From Terramyces sp. JEL0728 (Eukaryota > Chytridiomycota > Chytridiomycetes > Rhizophydiales > Terramycetaceae): a stretch of 64,000 bases of DNA. The position numbers and the translations under genes were made by a program. The notes under the pieces were generated by a model that saw only the letters and a list, made by a program, of their open reading frames with translations, did no database searches and was not told the DNA's origin. Below are positions 12,421-23,613 of this stretch, in pieces; position 1 is the first letter of the stretch; each line of letters starts with the position of its first letter. The stretch lies in assembly GCA_027603945.1 (NCBI GenBank), contig JADIIU010000006.1:186001-250000 (forward strand), in the 5' to 3' direction.

Positions 12421-13441
12421 TTAAACCTTAACTTCACGAGCAGCAGCCTTAGCACGCTTTTCAGTCTTCATTTGGGATTTGAAGCCCATGACACCACCAC
12501 CCCAGTGCTTGCGGGATTCTTCAAACTTGTCGTTGAAGTTGACCTTGATAGCAGAGATAAGAGCAGCAAATTCCTGCTTGTCTTCTGGCTTGACATCAGT
12601 CAATGCAACAGCAGTAGCAGTCTTCTTGTGGACAAGTGTTCCCAATCTGGACTTGGACTTGACGATAGCATATGGGACACCCATCTTTCTGCAGAGAGCT
12701 GGCAACCAGACGACCAACTCAATTGGGTCGACATCGTCAGCAATGATGACAAGGGAAGCCTTCTTTGCTTCGACAAGAGCAGTAATGTGGTTGATACCGT
12801 ACTTGATGGTGACTGGCTTCTTTCCTTGGTCAACCTTTCCGCCGGCAGCAGCAGCTTCAGCAGCAGCAGTAAGACGAGCCTTCTTTTCAACCTTGGTTTC
12901 TGGGCGGTACTTGTCAAAGAGCTTGAAGAGCAAAGTGGCAGTGTTCTTGTCCAAAGCCTTGCTGAATTGGGCAATGGATGGCGGGACCTTCAATCTTTGC
13001 TTCAAGATAGACTTTTGGCGTTGCAAACGGACATACTCAGGCCACTTGATGTATCTAGAAAGGTTTCTAGCAGGTTGAATGTCTTGGCCAATACCAAAGT
13101 TTCTTGGGGTCTTTTCCAACAATGGGTTGGCGACCTTTCCAGAGGTCTTGCTCTTGATGGCATACGGAGCAGCAGCAACTTTCTTTCCCTTGACGGCAGC
13201 TTTTGGCTAAGATTAGAACAACCCTTTAAAAACCTCGCAAGCCATAACGGCTGCAAATATGAGTCATGGGAAACAAATCAACTTGCGTTGCTTTGATCCT
13301 AATGTACGATTGTACACGAGAGAAAGTATTAATACTTTCGATCATTGGAGCTGTATTTCTACAACTCCTAAAAGGGTTTTGTTCCATCGACCACATTTGG
13401 ACTGCAATTCATGACTTGCGGGAGCTGTCGCTACTTACCAT
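12421..13441 (-). CDS. RPL8: 60S ribosomal protein eL8 (L7Ae family)
   Basis: Large-subunit protein with an L7Ae RNA-binding core. Motifs include [28 protein letters not shown], and [27 protein letters not shown]. The preferred model has a one-codon first exon: ATG at 13439-13441, a consensus GTAAGT donor, a 232-nt intron (13207-13438) ending CTAATCTTAG, then CCA AAA GCT. It encodes [18 protein letters not shown] and 262 aa in total, matching the MPK...GKKV start of animal eL8 and family length. An alternative start at 13245 needs a 27-nt intron with a poor GTTTTT donor and adds MACE, which does not match the family. The intron is about ten times longer than any other seen here. Confidence 0.92.
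13207..13438 (-). ncRNA. Oversized 232-nt first intron of RPL8 with three tandem hairpins (candidate intron-encoded RNA)
   Basis: In transcript sense the intron contains GGAGUUGUA-GAAA-UACAGCUCC (plus-strand 13347-13368), a 9-bp stem capped by a GAAA tetraloop. It is followed by an 18-nt perfect palindrome (13322-13339) and a 5-bp stem with a 4-nt loop (13303-13316). In other eukaryotes eL8 introns host snoRNAs. I could not find good C/D boxes (no CTGA) or a convincing H and ACA box pair, so the RNA class is unassigned. It may instead be an autoregulatory splicing structure. Confidence 0.4.
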
Positions 13442-13552
13442 CTTTTAAAAGTAAAGAACTGGATTTTTTTTTCTTTTTAAAAGGACTGGAGTGGCTGTTT
13501 TTTTTCCTGTGCGATTTTATTGGTTAATATTTCACGTGACTATCAAAATATA

Positions 13553-14751
13553 TTAGACATCAAAGAAACTAAACTTTTCAGCTGAAATATCCATTTCGTA
13601 GCCGGTAGAGAGCTGCGGACTCTGTGCAAATTTAAATTCCATATTTTTTTGCAATTCTTTTAAAAGCTCAATTAGAACCCAGTCGTCCTTTTCATTCAAT
13701 AATCGCAGCAGATTATGGGACATTGCTCCGCGCACTTTTCCATTGATTTCAGTATCAGCAGCGTTCTGATAGTCTTTGCACCCGCTACAATTAGATTCTG
13801 GTTACCTAAACATAATAACTTGGGCCAATGTAGTTCTGGTTTGAATAGTCTTTTTGTGGGCTGCTTCGCGCTGTTCTCTGGTCATTCCTTTGAACGAGTT
13901 CATGGCGTTTTTGAATTCCAATAGTGCGGATGAGCTGTCACCTCTTTTGAAAGCCCTAAAAATCTCTTTACCGCTTGAAGAGAATATGTGCAACTTATCT
14001 TGGTCCACATTTGTAACCAGGTTTCCATTTGAATTGTAAGTGTATGGTAAATCCAACAAGGAGCCAGAGTGACAACAGTCAAAGACAGACGTTAGTTTTG
14101 AGCCGGGAGGGAGGGTTTTTACTACCATCATATGAATATCATCGTCTACCAAGACTCCTTCCTGCAAGTAGTCAACCGGGAATAAAGTCTCGTCGTATCC
14201 ATCAGACTCGTCACCATCTAACTTAGTAAAACTTGCCTTCATCCTTGATAGAACCACCATGGCCACTGAAATGCAAAAAGAATGTATCATGAGTGTGCGC
14301 ATCGGCAACTAGCCATCTAAAAGCCTTACAAATATTGGCTTTGGTGGGATACAATTCCCCAGTCTGCTGGTCAGTCATTACCATAAACTCGTCGAACCCA
14401 ACGTTTTCCAAATATTTCTTCATTCCTTCAACGTCGTTGTAACAACCACTCAATTCATGCGTCTGTCCAACATAGTTGATTCCAATTAACAAAGCCCTCT
14501 TTTTAGGCTTTTCTTCTCTAACTTTTGTATGTTTTCTAATAAGTCTACTGAGCGAATGAAAGTAAAAGTGCGGATCGATATCCTCCTCTTTCATTTCTGG
14601 TATAGCATGCAGGAATTCATGTTCATGTTCGTCTAGAGCCCTCACATGTGAAGGGTCAAAGTCCGGAATATCCCTGGATTTATTCTTGTGGACTAGATGA
14701 TCTATACTTTGGAAAAGTCCCTATCATCAGTTTGTTTTTCACTCGAAGCAT
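13553..14751 (-). CDS. MCA1: Metacaspase (type I-like caspase-family peptidase)
   Basis: Arg/Lys-specific cysteine peptidase of family C14B, involved in proteostasis and stress-linked death. The core starts KKRALLIGINYVGQTHELSGC. The catalytic His is in FLHFSGHGG and the catalytic Cys in SVFDCCHSGSLLDLPY. The end has the p10-like NGKVRGAMSHNLL segment. A 19-nt GC-AG intron (14218-14236) joins SIKDE to DGDESDGYDE, exactly as in the family; a 21-nt GT-AG intron lies near 13810. The 5' end is uncertain: an apparent 22-nt intron near 14720-14740 gives a Met at 14749-14751 and 378 aa, with only a short prodomain and no Pro/Gln-rich segment. Confidence 0.87.
14218..14236 (-). other. 19-nt GC-AG intron in the metacaspase gene
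   Basis: Sense sequence GCAAGTTTTACTAAGTTAG. Its removal joins GAT GAA G to AT GGT GAC and restores the conserved DEDGDESDGYDE stretch between the catalytic His and Cys. No GT donor in reach gives the frame. The donor G|GCAAGT is the standard GC-AG consensus, and a TACTAA branch motif is present. Confidence 0.85.
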
Positions 14752-15059
14752 TTGGAGAAAAAGGTTTCCAATTCGACCGAAACTTGAAACGCATGACAAA
14801 CGCAAAGCATCACTCTCATATATGGACAAACCCTTTCTAGTGCATGGTAATTTATGAGGTAATCAGTATCCAATATCTCATTTATAATCGAGTTACTTAT
14901 TACCAGCATATTTCAAAGTTAGTGCCAGGTAATCCATTTGTAAGGTACTCTGGCGATTCCATTTGTAGGGTACTTTGGCGATTCCATTTGTAGGGTACTT
15001 TGGCGATAGCAAAAGTGCTTTAATCCCCATATTTTTTTTGTTTTTTTCGAGTTTGCAAA
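14752..15059. other. Gene-free stretch between metacaspase and BUD23
   Basis: A 308-bp divergent intergenic region. It holds a threefold 25-bp direct repeat (annotated separately) and a T-rich run just before the BUD23 start. I see no coding exon. Confidence 0.6.
14933..15007 (+). repeat. Three tandem copies of a 25-bp unit
   Basis: Units at 14933-14957, 14958-14982 and 14983-15007. The second and third are identical (tccatttgtagggtacttt followed by ggcgat); the first differs at two bases. The array lies about 53 bp upstream of the BUD23 start codon, so it may be promoter DNA, or simply slippage. Confidence 0.9.
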
Positions 15060-15922
15060 ATGAGTAGACCAGAACATACAGCTCCACCAGAAATAGTTAA
15101 TGATAACTAACCGCAGTTTTATAATGATGTAGAAGCAAAGAAATATACACAAAATTCTCGTATTATCTCGATTCAGAACGAAATGTCTTATCGTGCAATC
15201 GAACTACTAAATCTACCAGACGACAAAATTTGTTTTATTCTTGATATTGGATGTGGGTCTGGATTATCTGGAGATTGCTTAGCAGACGAACAGCATGTCT
15301 GGGTAGGAATGGATATATCAAAGTCAATGCTTGATGTTGCGGTTGAAAATGAGAGCGACGGAGACTTGTTTTTGCAGGATATTGGTCAAGGCATGGGATT
15401 CAGACCAGGCACTTTTGATGGGTGCATAAGGTTTTTATTTTTAATTCCAGTATTTCGGTAATTCAATGGTTGTGCAACGCCGATAAACAATCTCATGAGC
15501 CAAAAAAGAGACTAAACAGATTCTTTACTACGCTGTTCACGGCAATGACGAAAGGTGCCAGATGCGTATTTCAGTTTTATCCTGAAAACCCATCTCAAGT
15601 TGAAATGATTGTTTCCTCTGCAATGAAGGCCGGTTTCAGCGGAGGGTTGGTAGTCGATTTTCCAAACTCTACCAAAGCCAAAAAATACTTTTTATGTTTA
15701 TTCGCTGGCGCTTCCATGGTTCAAGATTTGCCAAAAGCTCTTGAGGGCGAAGAAGGTGTCAGATATTCTGGCCAGACTATAAGAGAACGAAAAACAAAAA
15801 GTAGGAAAGCAGTAAAGGATAAGAACTGGGTCTTGAAAAAGAAGGAAACTCGACGAAAACAGGGTAAGCCAACAGCGAATGACTCTAAATACACTGCAAG
15901 AAGACGTAGACCAACTTTTTAA
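15060..15922 (+). CDS. BUD23: 18S rRNA (guanine-N7)-methyltransferase BUD23
   Basis: SAM-dependent enzyme that, with Trm112, makes m7G near the decoding region of 18S rRNA and is needed for 40S export. The N-terminus [19 protein letters not shown] is diagnostic and needs a 21-nt intron (15096-15116). The SAM motif is [12 protein letters not shown] second intron (15431-15450) restores [11 protein letters not shown]. Further matches are [13 protein letters not shown] and [13 protein letters not shown], and the C-terminus is basic, ending [12 protein letters not shown]. Spliced length is 273 aa (yeast 275). The stop codon lies 16 bp from that of the convergent UBP14. Confidence 0.94.
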
Positions 15923-15938
15923 TATAATTGTATCCGAA

Positions 15939-18180
15939 TTAATTTATTCTTCTGAATACGTAAACATAGGCATCGGCAGCTAAATCTGCAACCTTAGATT
16001 CTGGTACAAGGACAACCTTTTCATCATTGTACAAGATCCATTCGTCACCTTTCTTGATGCAGGTAACATAATGCCCGCAGTGGGCAGAGGTGCCCTTATG
16101 AGATATGAACGAAACCAGTCGGTACTTTGACGGGCCATCGTCATAAACTACCTTTTTGACTAGAGTTGGATCAAAATCTGGATGGCTGAACAACCAATCA
16201 ACAGCACGCTCGATATCATTATTCTACATTAGTACTCGACTACAGTCTGCTTCATTGCGTACTCTGCTTGGGCTCGAGTAAATCCCATATCCATCAAAGG
16301 TCCAAGCTGCGCAGTAGTATCAACTTTGGCTGTTTCCAACGGCGAGTCCAAATCTTGTTAACTAAAATTACTTGGGTCATCCATATGTTCAAATAGCCAG
16401 TTCATTGCTACTTCTGCACCATTGTTTCCAGTATTCAAGAGCGCTCTTTTGGCACGGTTTTCACTGAAACCCATTTGTAGCAACGAATCTACAGCAGATT
16501 GATCGAATGCGGGGCCTTGTTCAACCTCTGGGAATAGTTTTTCTCCTTTCTGTTCGACGGCTTTGTATTCCTTCAAATCCAACTCAAACGGAATATTAAT
16601 TTTAACATCTGGTGTTAAACACTTATACCTAACTTTTCCATCACCCATCCCTCACCTAAAATAAACCGATTCATTGTTATAACTAGATATTCGGGGAAAG
16701 TTTCGATAGCATTGACTATCGTTGAACTAGTTTTCGCCTTGTCAGTCGGGCAATTGAACTCACGGATATCGGCGGTAAAGTATTGGGCTAGACAATCAAA
16801 GAATTCAACATTTTTGTAAATCTTCTTTGTATCTTGGACGTGGTCAAGAATAGCAGGCACAGGGAGTGATAATCCAGTCGCTTCGTTCCTGTTGTATTGA
16901 ACGTGTTCGCATTCAATGCACTGCAAACGTTGCTGTTGTCTAAATTTAAAGACCATGCTTGGATCACCACCACTTTGCTTTTCCTGCTTTTCAATCATAT
17001 CCAGATAAAACCCAAGGAATTCTTGGGCATCTTGTTGCCTCATGCTGTTGAATTCTTGACTTTCTTTTCCAATAATTTGTTTGATCATCAAAGGCGAAAC
17101 TGACTGATACTTGCCAGAGTATAATCCATTCGCCAATTTTTGCGTTTGGCAGGAATAACAATCTTGTGGACGGCTTTGACATGTAGAAAAGTGATATTCT
17201 GACGGATCAAAATATTTCTCGTGGAATTGCGGTATAGCGAACAAGGTTTGGAACACAGATGCCATATAGCAACTACAGTAAGCACGGATTACCTATTACC
17301 AAGATTCTTTAATCCAGTAAATCCACTTCCGCTTTTACCAACCATTTCTACACCATCATCTGTGACCATACTAAAGTCAAACTTTAGGTTTTGTTCCAAC
17401 TGCATTTCCAACAGCGACTTGCTGGTTTTTTCTTGTGTTTGAATGTTGATTCCAAATTTGTGCAAGTGATTTGCAAGGTTTGGGTTTAAGATTTCGGTTC
17501 CATGTTCATAGCAGAAAACATCCGCAGTGCCTTCTGGAGTAATAGTGCCCATTTTAACAACCAGTGGATGTCTAGTCTTTTCATAGTGAGCAATACCGTG
17601 GCTGTTTCCCCCAACTCCACCGTATTGCTGTCTCCCGCAACCCAGATTACCACAAGTCAAACATAGCCATAAATTATCTTTCAGCTCGCAGTCTGCACAA
17701 GACGCCAACGCTACTGTTAACGAAACATACATTTTTGCAAAACTTGGCCACCTTCTTGGATCAAATCTACGTGAGAACAGGACTGTAATTCTTGCTCCTG
17801 CCATGACTTCATCTCTTGCTGAGTCTTGTTGGAAGTTGCATTCATAATTTTGGATCTGATAGTGTCATTTTCAATTACAGTAGAGCATTTTTGGCATTGG
17901 ATAATTGAGGTGTATTCCTGCTTTTCTTCAGTAATTTGAAGCTTTGTGATTTTTTCCGGTCTATTTTCCGATTGAACCTATATTATTTCAATAATACTTT
18001 GCTAACGATCATTGCTAGGTAGTGGCCATACTTTCCAGAGTGAACTTTGAAATGATCTTTGCATCCAGAAAAGTAACAGTCGAGACAGATATGAACGAAA
18101 TCGTCGTCGTAGCAGTACATGCATTCTTCCCGGTACACTGTTTGATTTTTATATTCTTTAACTTTGTGATTGCAAGACAT
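15939..18180 (-). CDS. UBP14: Ubiquitin carboxyl-terminal hydrolase UBP14/USP5 (isopeptidase T)
   Basis: Disassembles unanchored polyubiquitin chains. The order is an N-terminal Cys-rich finger (ECMYCYDDDFVHICLDC), a ZnF-UBP (CADCELKDNLWLCLTCGNLGCGRQQYGG), the Cys box GLKNLGNSCYM, the region with UBA domains (DSLLQMGFSENRAKRALLNTGNNG...AMNWLFEH), and the His box SAHCGHYVTCIK near the C-terminus. Introns are about 20 nt; one splits the Ser codon just before the catalytic Cys, and another (17711-17730) ends in CAGTAG, where the frame demands the second AG. The start codon at 18178-18180 overlaps the divergent ATG of the CENP-X-like gene. Confidence 0.92.
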
Positions 18181-18364
18181 GATCGCGAATAAAGTAAAGA
18201 TGAAAATGACAAAGCAGGCTCAAAAAGAGTCAAATGTGTTGATGGAGTTATTTCTTAGAGAAACACTGCTGCAGCTGGATGAACAGAGGAATCAGGAAGG
18301 GATGGAAGCTGTGGGAGTGGAACACTTGGAAAAGATACTGGCGAGGTTGCTCCTTTCAATTTAG
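18179..18364 (+). CDS. CENP-X / MHF2-like histone-fold protein
   Basis: Small 61-residue frame. The C-terminal half, GVEHLEKILARLLLSI, matches the closing helix of CENP-X (consensus VEHLEKILPQLLLDF), preceded by an amphipathic helix (NVLMELFLRETLLQLDEQRN). In the family it pairs with CENP-S in the Fanconi/Mhf DNA-remodelling complex and at kinetochores. It is shorter than usual (about 80 aa); the expected FKDDKT segment is reduced to KMKMTKQ. A possible 21-nt intron near the start (from 18193) has a weak branch site and is not assumed. The ATG at 18179 overlaps the UBP14 start on the other strand, so an extra upstream exon cannot be excluded. Confidence 0.6.
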   Translation: MIANKVKMKMTKQAQKESNVLMELFLRETLLQLDEQRNQEGMEAVGVEHLEKILARLLLSI

Positions 18365-18543
18365 ATTTTTAGTAAGCACATGTTAAATAAACCTGCCTTA
18401 CTGTTTTAAATTCCAAGTTGACCCACCTTGCCCCCACAAATACTTTTTAATGCCTACCTCTTGTATTAATATCCGATATATTTTTTGCCCTCTGGATAGG
18501 TATTAACGAGCGTGCACAATTTTGATTTTCTTAGAATCTGATC

Positions 18544-21500
18544 ATGAATGAGTTGGTCTTGATTTACCAATACCTCAAATCGACACCATTAAATCAGACG
18601 ACTCAGACGTTACTAGAAGAGCTGAAGGCTCATAGCTTACTCCCCACCAAATTGACGCTGTCTGGATTAGAACCATCTCATCCAGATCAATTCGATTATT
18701 TCCAACCACTACATCAGGAATTAAAAGTCAGATATAAATTACAAGAAAATATTAATTATATCAGTAGTAACCGGTTTAGCAGTGGAATGTATGGAAAGAG
18801 GTTGAAATTGCTAAAGTCGAATCAAGGACATTTGTGCCCCGTATTCTGTTTGGTGTACGATAAAACCAGCAGTCTACTCTTTACTGGAGGGGATGATCAT
18901 CTGGTAAAGGTATGGTGTACCAGGACAGGGTATTTATTGCACACAATACGACCTCACCAAACCTTGACCAGACAGGAGCAAGGCGTCATTGTAGATTTAT
19001 CAATCAACTCTACAAATACGCTTCTTGCCACCTGTTCGAGTGATAAAACGATCAGACTGTGGTAATTCGTACTAACGAAAGGGATATGGATACTTGGGAG
19101 CCAAAAGGGTACTATCTGGTTGGAAAAGGGATTACAACCATTTCATTTATGGACGAATTGCTTGTAGTAACGTGTGTAGATTCGAAAACTAGAATTTACA
19201 ATATGAATGTAAGTTTTGTTTAATTTAGAATCAAAATGAAGTAAAAAAGATTAACATAGCCGGCTGTAGTTAATAGCGGGACACTAACAAGAGATAAAGT
19301 AATCGCCTGTGCCATGTCACCGTGCAATAATCGATTTGTAACTGGTGGTGATGATGGATTAATTTATTTATACAATACTATAAACCAAGTCTCACTTGTA
19401 ACATTATATCCAACACATATGGCCCGTGTGAACGATGTTGCATTTTCACACGATGGTTCAAGACTGTGCAGCGCAAGCAAAGATGGAAAGATAGCAATCT
19501 ACACAGACACTGTTAAAGTGTTAAATTTAACTGATTTCAAACTGCAAGTGAAAAATTTCGAAAGCTTGTTTGAAAATGATACGGATGCCACTGAACCAAA
19601 GAATGTAGAGGTGTTTAGTGTGGTGTGGATGAGCGATGATGCGCGTATTGTCTGTGCTAGTAGCGATTTTTTGATTAGAGTATGGGATAGCCATACCGGT
19701 AAGTGTTGCTAATCTAGGCGAATTACTCCATGCGCTTAGAGCCCATTCAAGGAACATTTTTACACTCTCTGCACACCCGTTTTATCCCACAATTCTGTTA
19801 TCCACGTGCCATGGAGGAAGAGTAGTAGTATGGGATATCAAAAAAGGATCGCCAATTTACCGTAAGCTTCAATATAATAATAGATGATCAAATCAGCGAC
19901 AGCGTCTTGTCTGGCTCCTTCAGTCCAAATGGAGAAACGTTCTGTGTTGCCGATTCAAGAGGGTTCACTTACTTGTATGGAATCGATTCACTGGATCAAT
20001 ACACAGCTCCAGTTCAGCAGTTTCACGCTGTGGATTGGATTATGGTAAAGGAAGATCACTATGGAGGATTAATTGATGAGCAGTCTCAGCTACCATCGCA
20101 CTTGGTTGAAATGGGTCCCATAATGAATTTACAGCGAGTCCCGTATCCTAATTGTACTCCAGCCCGAATCGCAGTGGAAACTGACGAAGTTGTTGACGAA
20201 ATTGAATATAAGAAAAAGCTGGAAAAATATGTGTATCCAGTCGCGAATCCTGTAAACCTGGACAAGAAGCAATTATTGAAAAGACGCAAGATGGTTTATG
20301 AAGAAAGTGATACAGAGAATGTTGCATACGATGTCCCAGACTTTAATCTGCCGATAATACCGTTGCCAAATTCAAGCGGAGATGAATATACTGGAGATGA
20401 TGAAGAGGACGACGATGACGATGACAATATAATAGTTGATGAAAATGAGGAGAATGAGGAACATCAAGAAAATGACAATGAAACCACTCCACTTGCCGTT
20501 GAACCAGAACTTGAAAGCGGAGCTAGTGCAGGACGAAGAGGTTTCTTTTGCTAATGAAGGAAGACGGAATGACCGGGAATATAGGAGAAGAATGCGTGAA
20601 AGAAGGGCAGAATTAGCCGACAGATTCCGAAGAGAAAGACCGCGACAAATCTATGAAGATGATGATTCGGTCACACTGAGTGATACAGATGCCCAGGAAT
20701 ATTCCAGCGCCAACCAAAGAAGAAATCGTGTTCGTAGACCCCAGCCAATACAAGTCGAAGAGGAGGAGGATCAAGAATTGGTAGCATTGCGAGAACAACA
20801 AAGGGAAGAGCGTATACAGCGCCAGAGAGAAAGGCGGCAAGAAAGATTACTGCAACAAGAACGACAACAGTCGATGCTCTCTGCCGAAGCCCATCCACGC
20901 AGACGAAACATTGGGCTCTCGAACAACCAAGATACAGAAATTCGAAGAAGCGAAAGGAGTAGACTGTTGCGGAGTTTGCACTATGCTCAACTTCCTTCAG
21001 AACTAGATAGACATCAGAGATGGGAAAGAAGAATGCAAAGAACCACAGGAATTACTGAACCAAACCCCATCTCGAACGAAACCTCCAATATGCAAACTGC
21101 TGGACGCCGCAATTCAATGGATGATTCTGTTTCAAGGCGAGCTTTTCATCAAGCATCGCGCCGACCTTCACTCGATGATACTCAAATGAATCCGCCTTCT
21201 GAAAGAGTCAGAACTAGGCGACACCAATCTCTGGATGAGGTCTTGCTTGCCGAGCCGATCCGTACTGGAAGACAAGCTGAAGAAATTACAGATCCTCGTA
21301 CCCAAAGGTCAACTAGGCTGCAAGCTCGTGAACCCCGGCCCAAACGACGAGTTATTTATAGTAACTTTGAGTTAACGTAGATGAAAGTGACAGCGATGAC
21401 TATGAAGATGAAATAGTTAGCAGTAAGCGCAGCAGAACCAGCGAAAGGCGAAGAAAAGAAAGAAGGTCAGGTGCTAATATCTTTCAATCTGCATCTATTA

Positions 21501-22748
21501 GAAGGTCGTCTAGATTGCACCATTCCGACTCAAATAGTGAAGAAATGGAACAGTCGGCCTCCAAAATTATTGAGAGCGAATCAGATTCAGAAGACAGCCT
21601 GTGTAAACCAGTGAAAAAGAAATCTAAAACGGACCCTGCAAGAGAATCTCTCTTGCAGTGGCTATCGACTGATAAACAAAGTTGGACGCCATACCTGCCT
21701 CAAATTGAGGACAAGATTGTGTACGTTAAACAAGGCCATGTCAATTTTGTGGAAAAAACAAAACACCTATTAAAGTCCAAAGTAGACCCCAGTTTGCCTG
21801 AACTACTACTATGTCATGTTAAAGAAATCAACTGGACTCCTGGAGATATCGTAACGTGTACCCTAAATCTATCTATATATCCCACTTTAGAACTAACTGA
21901 TACCCCGATTGACGAACTGCCCGCAGTTTCAGTCACATTTTTTGAAGCAGAGAATGTCCCTGATTTTTTGATACTATGGTCGGAATTTCAGGAATCCATG
22001 TCCCGAACTTGGGACGTTGGAGATGCTGTGGTCATCAGATATGCAGATTCTACCTCATCTGCAAAGATCGTTGAGGTAAACGATACCATTTCACAATGGG
22101 AAAAGTATACTGTGGTAGACGAAGACGATAAATCCCAAATTACACTCTCTCCTTGGGAATTATGTAGCCCCAACTCTGACTTTGCTAAAGTCGAAACTAT
22201 ACCAGAGCCAGGTAATTATTTGTTTATCCAGAATTGAGTAGGATAGCTGCTATATTGCTGGAAAAAACAGATGATCCAGTATTCGAGCCCTTTATAGAGC
22301 AGGTTCCTTACGAAGCATACCCTGACTATCTAGCCTCTGTTGCATATCCCATGTATATTAGCTTAATTCAAGCGCGGTTAGGCAATAATTTTTACCGTCG
22401 AGTGCAGGTAGTTTTATGTTGATTTAGCATGTTGCGTGGGAGTGGGACCAAATGTGGCAGAATGTATTTTCATACAATGCTCATGATTCTCCCATATGTG
22501 ATCTCGCTCGAGATTATTTAATACCAGTTAAATACGATATACTAAATGTCCCACGACCCAGCGAGCCGGTCCAGCCGAACAAGAAGCCAAAGAGCAAACC
22601 AAAGCGCAATGTGGTCAAGCAACGAAAAAGTGAGAGTGACTTTGACGAGTATGAAGATGAAAGTGAAGTGGAAGATGTAAGCGATGTAGGAGGTAGCTCG
22701 GAATATGAAGACTTGATGGATGAATTTGTTGTTAGCGATTCAGAGTAA
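18544..22748 (+). CDS. BRWD/PHIP-type WD40 and bromodomain protein
   Basis: Chromatin-associated protein related to animal BRWD1/BRWD3/PHIP. The N-terminal helical segment is followed by a WD40 propeller (TGGDDHLVKVWCTRTGYLLHTI, ATCSSDKTIRLW, FVTGGDDGLIYLYN, IRVWDSHTGK) to about 20.0 kb. Next come a strongly acidic run near 20.4 kb, an Arg-rich linker, a pre-bromodomain fold (EINWTPGDIV...SPWELCSP), and one bromodomain from about 22.24 kb with YEAYPDYLASVAYPMYISLIQARL and the acetyl-lysine-reading Asn in FSYNAHDSPI. An acidic Ser-rich tail follows. Introns of 19-20 nt were placed at 19062-19081, 19209-19228 and elsewhere. Animal homologues carry two bromodomains; only one is visible here. Confidence 0.85.
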
Positions 22749-22778
22749 TGTTTTGCATATGGAATATATATATTTGAC

Positions 22779-23580
22779 TTAATCTTTTATTAAATGTGGA
22801 CGCTCTTTCCAGAATGATTCTCCTATCAAATCAACGTACAGCGCAGTTAATATTTTTCTCTTTCTCTTCACCGTTTCCCCAGTAATTTTTGAAGTTTCCT
22901 CCACTATTGATGGTTCGCGCGATATTGTAGTGCCCTTTCTGTACATTGCGTCCAAGTTGTTGTAATTTACCCCAAACTGGAACAAAAGCTCATTCTTGCC
23001 ACCAGAGTTTGTCTCTTTAAGGATTGCTTCGGCTGCCTGCTCCGTTTTGAGGCTCTTTTCATTCTGCACTAGTTCCCAAAAGGCCGTATTATACAAGTTG
23101 TTAATATGGCAGTCGGCTTGCCTCCAAGACAGATAATCTTTTAGATTGTTTACTTTGTTAGTGAAACTTACCAGTAGGATACAACACACAGCGGGCATCG
23201 AAACTTGGCAATGATTGCAATTCTGTATCTGCAAAGAACTCTTTCCATTTAAATACAAAAGCACTTGTGAACAGCGATACAAGATTAGTTTCAATTTTTG
23301 CCTCTCTCCGTCCATACAATGTGGTTTCTCTTGGGAATACAAATGAATATTCGTCCGATTGTCCATATGCGAGTATAATATCGTTGAATTCCTTCATCAC
23401 TTCCATTGCACAAGCATTCATGAGACTAATCCCCCTTGAATCATTCGGTTTCTTGTAATTATGGGTTTTCGTGAATCTATGGAACGAATGGCCGTCAATT
23501 CTTACTACAAAATATGTGTTTTTTAATAAGGTCGTTGCGCTTTCAAAGTGCTTCACATATTCGTATTTTGAACATGCCAT
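22779..23580 (-). CDS. THG1: tRNA-His guanylyltransferase
   Basis: Adds the essential G-1 to the 5' end of tRNA-His by reverse-direction polymerisation. The start at 23580 gives [13 protein letters not shown]. The metal-binding carboxylates lie in [14 protein letters not shown] and [10 protein letters not shown]. One 19-nt intron (sense GTAAGTTTCACTAACAAAG) joins VLYPT to [15 protein letters not shown], restoring the family motif before [11 protein letters not shown]. Spliced length is 260 aa. It is divergent from the GTPase gene, with 33 bp between start codons. Confidence 0.94.
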
Positions 23581-23613
23581 TTTGCCAACTTTTTTTCTTT
23601 TTTTCGAGCTAAA

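Noticed and set aside
13207..13245. RPL8 start at 13245 with a 27-nt first intron
   Set aside because: The donor GTTTTT is poor and the resulting MACE start does not match eL8, whereas ATG|GTAAGT at 13438-13441 gives MPK and family length.
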